Source: an uncultured Aliarcobacter sp.
GTDB taxonomy: Bacteria; Campylobacterota; Campylobacteria; Campylobacterales; Arcobacteraceae
Direction of reading: 5' to 3'
Assembly: GCA_947629065.1 (NCBI GenBank)
Contig: CANRCH010000063.1
Span: 1-9,647, forward strand
Length of the DNA: 9,647 nt
The position numbers were made by a program, and so were the translations under genes. Below, piece after piece: positions 7,092-9,647 of this stretch (position 1 is its first letter; every line of letters begins with the position of its first letter). The notes under the pieces are model-generated. The model worked only from the letters and a program-made list of their open reading frames with translations, did not search any database and was not told the origin of the DNA.

Positions 7092-7703
7092 ATGAAAAAA
7101 ATAATATTAGTCTTATTAGCCTTTTTACTATTTAACTCTACATTTATTGATGCAGATTTTGCATCAAATGATTTAATCAATAAAGTAGAGAAAAAATACA
7201 ATAAATTTGCGAAAAATAGATTTATAGCACTAAATAGAGTTTTGGAAAAGAATAAAAACTCACCAACTAGTGTAAAACTAGAAAAGATAAATGACTTTTT
7301 TAATTCTATAAAGTATGGAAGTGATAGAGATGTTTATGGAGCTAGTGATTATTGGGCAAATCCTTTTGAATTTTTAGCAAAAGATAAAGGAGATTGTGAA
7401 GATTATGTTATTGCAAAATATCTTGCTTTGGAGTATTTAGGTATTCCTAGAAGTAAAATGTTCTTATCTTATGTAAGATTAAAAGGCTCAAATGAAGCAC
7501 ATATGGTTTTATCATATTTTGAAACACCAAAAAGTGAACCTTTAATTTTAGATAATGTAAGAAAAATTATATTTCCTGCTTCAAAAAGAGATGATTTAAC
7601 TTTTGTTTTTAACTTCAATCCAAATGTTAGTAGTTCATCATCTGCTACAGCAAATTCAAAATGGAATAAGATGATAAGCCAATATAAAGGACAAAAAATA
7701 TGA
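7092..7703 (+). CDS. lapG: LapG-like periplasmic transglutaminase-like cysteine protease
   Basis: The 203 residues begin with a Sec signal peptide (KK, then a hydrophobic stretch to about residue 18, likely cut near Ala21). The mature part is a bacterial transglutaminase-like cysteine proteinase (BTLCP/LapG family). Cys102 lies in GDCEDYV, His137 in EAHMVLSY and Asp154 in LILDNV, forming the Cys-His-Asp triad. Asp101 and Glu103 flanking the Cys correspond to the calcium-binding residues of Pseudomonas LapG (Asp134, Glu136). WANPFEFLAKDKGDCEDY is typical of the family. In Pseudomonas this enzyme clips the N-terminus of the adhesin LapA and releases biofilm cells. It overlaps lapD by four bases (ATGA), which fits a protease-receptor pair. 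The start ATG has no Shine-Dalgarno, but a promoter box directly precedes it. The tail is Ser-rich (179-184). The family call is firm; the LapG role rests on the linkage to lapD. Confidence 0.88.
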   Translation: MKKIILVLLAFLLFNSTFIDADFASNDLINKVEKKYNKFAKNRFIALNRVLEKNKNSPTSVKLEKINDFFNSIKYGSDRDVYGASDYWANPFEFLAKDKGDCEDYVIAKYLALEYLGIPRSKMFLSYVRLKGSNEAHMVLSYFETPKSEPLILDNVRKIIFPASKRDDLTFVFNFNPNVSSSSSATANSKWNKMISQYKGQKI

Positions 7704-9547
7704 GTATATTTAAACAGGTTTTATTAGTTTTGGTTTTTGGTTTTTTAATACTATTTTCAATAATAGTTGCTCTATCTTTAGGAGTAATTAAAAATAGTAC
7801 AAAAGAATCAATCTACCAAAATATACAAAATAGTGTTACAAACTTAAGTCTATCAATCACAAATGCAGGTGATGATGAAAGCACAATAAAAACAGCAATA
7901 AATGCAAGTTTTGATAATGCTGATTTTGCTAAAATTGTATTTAAAGATACAGAAGATGAAGTTTTATATATGCTTGAAAAAGAGATTGAAATAGATGAAG
8001 AGATTCCAACTTGGTTTATAAAACTTATAGATATTGGTGAAATTAGTGCAATTACAAGTGTATCTAAATCTTGGCAAGTTCTTGGAGTTTTAGAGGTTTT
8101 TGGAGATAAGTCTATTTATTATGAGCAGACATATAGAATATTCTTAAAACTTATTCAATCGCTATTTATTGGATTTATTATATTTATGATAGTTCTATTT
8201 TTACTATTTACTTTTATTTTAAAACCATTAAAAACTATAAGAAATCAAGCAAATGCAGTTATGGAAAATAGATTTATAGTTTCAAAAGAAATTCCATTTA
8301 CAAGTGAGTTTAAAAGTGTAACTTTAAGTATAAATTCAATGATAAATAAATTTGAAGCTATGTTTAAAAATACAAATGAAGTTCTTAAGACAAACAAAGA
8401 GTTACTATATTTTGATGAAATTTCAAAATTAAATAATAGAAAATATTTTGTATTAAAAGCAAATGAGTGTTTAATAAAAGATAGTTTATATAGTAGAGGT
8501 TTTATAGTTCTTTCTTCAATTAATATTGACTACATAAACAAACATTTTGGATATGAAAAGACAAATAAAATCCTGCAAGATTTATCAAAAATATTAAAAG
8601 ATAGCTTCTTAGAAAAAGATAGTGTGATTGCTAGATTAAATGGTAGTGAGTTTGCTGTTATATTACCAAATGAAGATGAAGGTTTTGTAAAAAAAGTAAT
8701 TGAAGATATTGTTTATGAAGTTGGAAAAATAGAAGAGTTAGAAAATAATATCTATTTTGCAATGCTTGAATATCAAGATGAAAAAGGATTAAAAGATCTA
8801 TTTACAAAAATGGACTACGCAATTTCTCAAGCAAAACTAAATAGTAATCTAAGTTACTACTATGCACAAAATATTTCAAACACGAAAACAAAAGAGGAGT
8901 GGATTAATATTATAAACTCTTCGCTTGAAAATGATAGTTTCAAAATTTTAAATAGAGATATAAAAGATATTAAAACATCTGAAAATATTTTAAAAACAGT
9001 AAACTTTACTATTGAAAATCAAGATTTTGATTTTGTTGATTTTTTAGCTGCAATTATTAAGCTAGATAGAATAAATGATGTTTATTTCCATTTAATAAAT
9101 AAAAGTTTAACTCAGTATAATGAAAAAATTTCAATAGAACTACCAACAAAATTTGTTGAAAATCTAAATAACCTTGTAAAATTTGAAGAGATTTTACAAA
9201 AATATAAAAATAAAAAATCTGCAATTTTTGAAATAGAAGAGGGTGCTTTTAAAGATAATCTAAAAAATAGTATGAAATTTATTAGATTAATAAAAGAAAA
9301 TGGTTTTGATTTCGCAATTTACAACTTTATTGCAAACAGTGATGACTTTACATATATAAAAGAGGAAAAACCACTATATATAAAAAGTTCTAAACTTTTC
9401 TTAATGGAATCAAAGCAAAGTTTAAGTATGCTGAAAATTTTGACAAGTTCACTTGGAATTAAATTAATTGCTACTTCTGTAGAAGAAAAAGATTTAAATG
9501 AATTAAATGATTTAGAAATAGATGCAGTTATGATGCAGATAAAATAA
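7700..9547 (+). CDS. lapD: LapD-like c-di-GMP receptor with degenerate GGDEF and EAL domains
   Basis: In Pseudomonas LapD holds LapG at the inner membrane when c-di-GMP is bound inside the cell. This 615-residue protein has the same order of parts: TM1 (about 7-29), a periplasmic LapD/MoxY-type domain (30-145), TM2 (147-171), HAMP (about 172-230, Pro176), GGDEF (about 235-390) and EAL (about 395-615). The periplasmic TSVSKSWQVLGVLEV (119-133) contains Trp125, matching the Trp by which Pseudomonas LapD binds LapG. The GGDEF site is NGSEF (314-318), though DEISKLNNRKYF is kept. The EAL motif is absent (ILKTVNFTIEN, 430-440), DDFGTG is replaced by IYNFIAN, and the terminal GYxxxRP segment is missing. 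It should therefore be neither cyclase nor phosphodiesterase. AAAGGA (7686-7691), eight bases upstream, supports the start. Whether this EAL still binds c-di-GMP is uncertain. Confidence 0.85.
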   Translation: MSIFKQVLLVLVFGFLILFSIIVALSLGVIKNSTKESIYQNIQNSVTNLSLSITNAGDDESTIKTAINASFDNADFAKIVFKDTEDEVLYMLEKEIEIDEEIPTWFIKLIDIGEISAITSVSKSWQVLGVLEVFGDKSIYYEQTYRIFLKLIQSLFIGFIIFMIVLFLLFTFILKPLKTIRNQANAVMENRFIVSKEIPFTSEFKSVTLSINSMINKFEAMFKNTNEVLKTNKELLYFDEISKLNNRKYFVLKANECLIKDSLYSRGFIVLSSINIDYINKHFGYEKTNKILQDLSKILKDSFLEKDSVIARLNGSEFAVILPNEDEGFVKKVIEDIVYEVGKIEELENNIYFAMLEYQDEKGLKDLFTKMDYAISQAKLNSNLSYYYAQNISNTKTKEEWINIINSSLENDSFKILNRDIKDIKTSENILKTVNFTIENQDFDFVDFLAAIIKLDRINDVYFHLINKSLTQYNEKISIELPTKFVENLNNLVKFEEILQKYKNKKSAIFEIEEGAFKDNLKNSMKFIRLIKENGFDFAIYNFIANSDDFTYIKEEKPLYIKSSKLFLMESKQSLSMLKILTSSLGIKLIATSVEEKDLNELNDLEIDAVMMQIK

Positions 9548-9566
9548 AACAACAATACTTTGCTAC

Positions 9567-9600
9567 TTACTAGGGGTTTTATATCCCTAGTAAATATTTT
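9567..9600 (+). terminator. Probable terminator after lapD
   Basis: A perfect 9-bp stem TTACTAGGG/CCCTAGTAA (9567-9575 with 9585-9593) has a nine-base loop and is followed by ATATTTT. The T-tract is interrupted, so termination may be partial. The hairpin also sits just beyond the stop of the apparent convergent gene at the right edge and may serve as its 3' end too, but the - strand lacks a T-run. Confidence 0.6.
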
Positions 9601-9647
9601 AGAATTCTCCAGAAACTCTTATTTTCCCTTTAGACCTTTTCTCATAG
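9599..9647 (-). CDS. C-terminal end of an unidentified convergent gene (partial)
   Basis: Reading the - strand from the right edge, one frame is open for 15 codons (YEKRSKGKIRVSGEF) and ends in TAA at 9601-9599, six bases before the hairpin stem. The other frame inspected closely holds an early stop. Composition is compatible with a real basic C-terminus, and the position facing a shared hairpin fits convergent genes. Too little is visible to name a family. Confidence 0.4.
   Translation of the reverse strand, partial: YEKRSKGKIRVSGEF

Noticed and set aside
7700..9547. Active diguanylate cyclase/phosphodiesterase
   Set aside because: GGDEF reads NGSEF, and the EAL, DDFGTG and C-terminal motifs are missing, so catalysis is not expected.
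9618..9645. Short - strand ORF beginning ATG AGA AAA GGT
   Set aside because: It ends after eight codons; the adjacent longer open frame running off the edge is the better candidate.

Overview
The window is low-GC (roughly 30%), gene-dense bacterial DNA with AGA/AAA/TTA-rich codon use. Gene content, codon use and the style of the IlvN and FtsK proteins suggest a Campylobacterota genome, most likely of the Arcobacter group. That placement is inference from protein and codon style; no rRNA or other taxonomic marker is present. Nothing indicates phage, plasmid, IS or CRISPR content.

Layout. (1) Positions 1-2865, + strand: the 3' part of ilvB (acetolactate synthase large subunit), ilvN (regulatory subunit, overlapping ilvB by 1 nt in TAATG), a strong intrinsic terminator that overlaps the ilvN stop codon, then lpxD (lipid A acyltransferase). 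(2) 2879-5143, + strand: ftsK (DNA translocase). The reading frame stays open upstream of the first conventional start (TTG 3059) and encodes two further membrane helices. The best start is an ATC codon at 2879 behind a well-spaced Shine-Dalgarno. (3) 5144-5261: a convergent intergenic gap holding a cluster of perfect palindromes with related sequences. (4) 5262-7028, - strand: a half-size-type ABC exporter of unknown substrate. (5) 7029-7091: a 63-bp divergent promoter region where each TATAAT box lies 6-7 nt from its ATG, so both genes may be leaderless. (6) 7092-9547, + strand: a two-gene operon encoding a LapG-like periplasmic cysteine protease and a LapD-like inner-membrane receptor with degenerate GGDEF and EAL domains. 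(7) 9548-9647: a hairpin, then what looks like the last 15 codons of a convergent - strand gene.

How the genes work together. IlvB and IlvN form acetohydroxy acid synthase, the entry to valine/leucine/isoleucine synthesis. LpxD and FtsK are envelope and division housekeeping functions, probably co-transcribed (13-nt gap). LapG and LapD form the module known from Pseudomonas in which c-di-GMP state inside the cell controls proteolytic release of a giant surface adhesin outside the inner membrane. The adhesin and its type I secretion genes are not in this window.

Most worth checking: the non-canonical ftsK start, the paired leaderless promoters, the LapD/LapG pair whose receptor has lost nearly all canonical EAL signature residues, and an Asn in IlvN at the position of a Gly important for valine feedback in E. 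coli.
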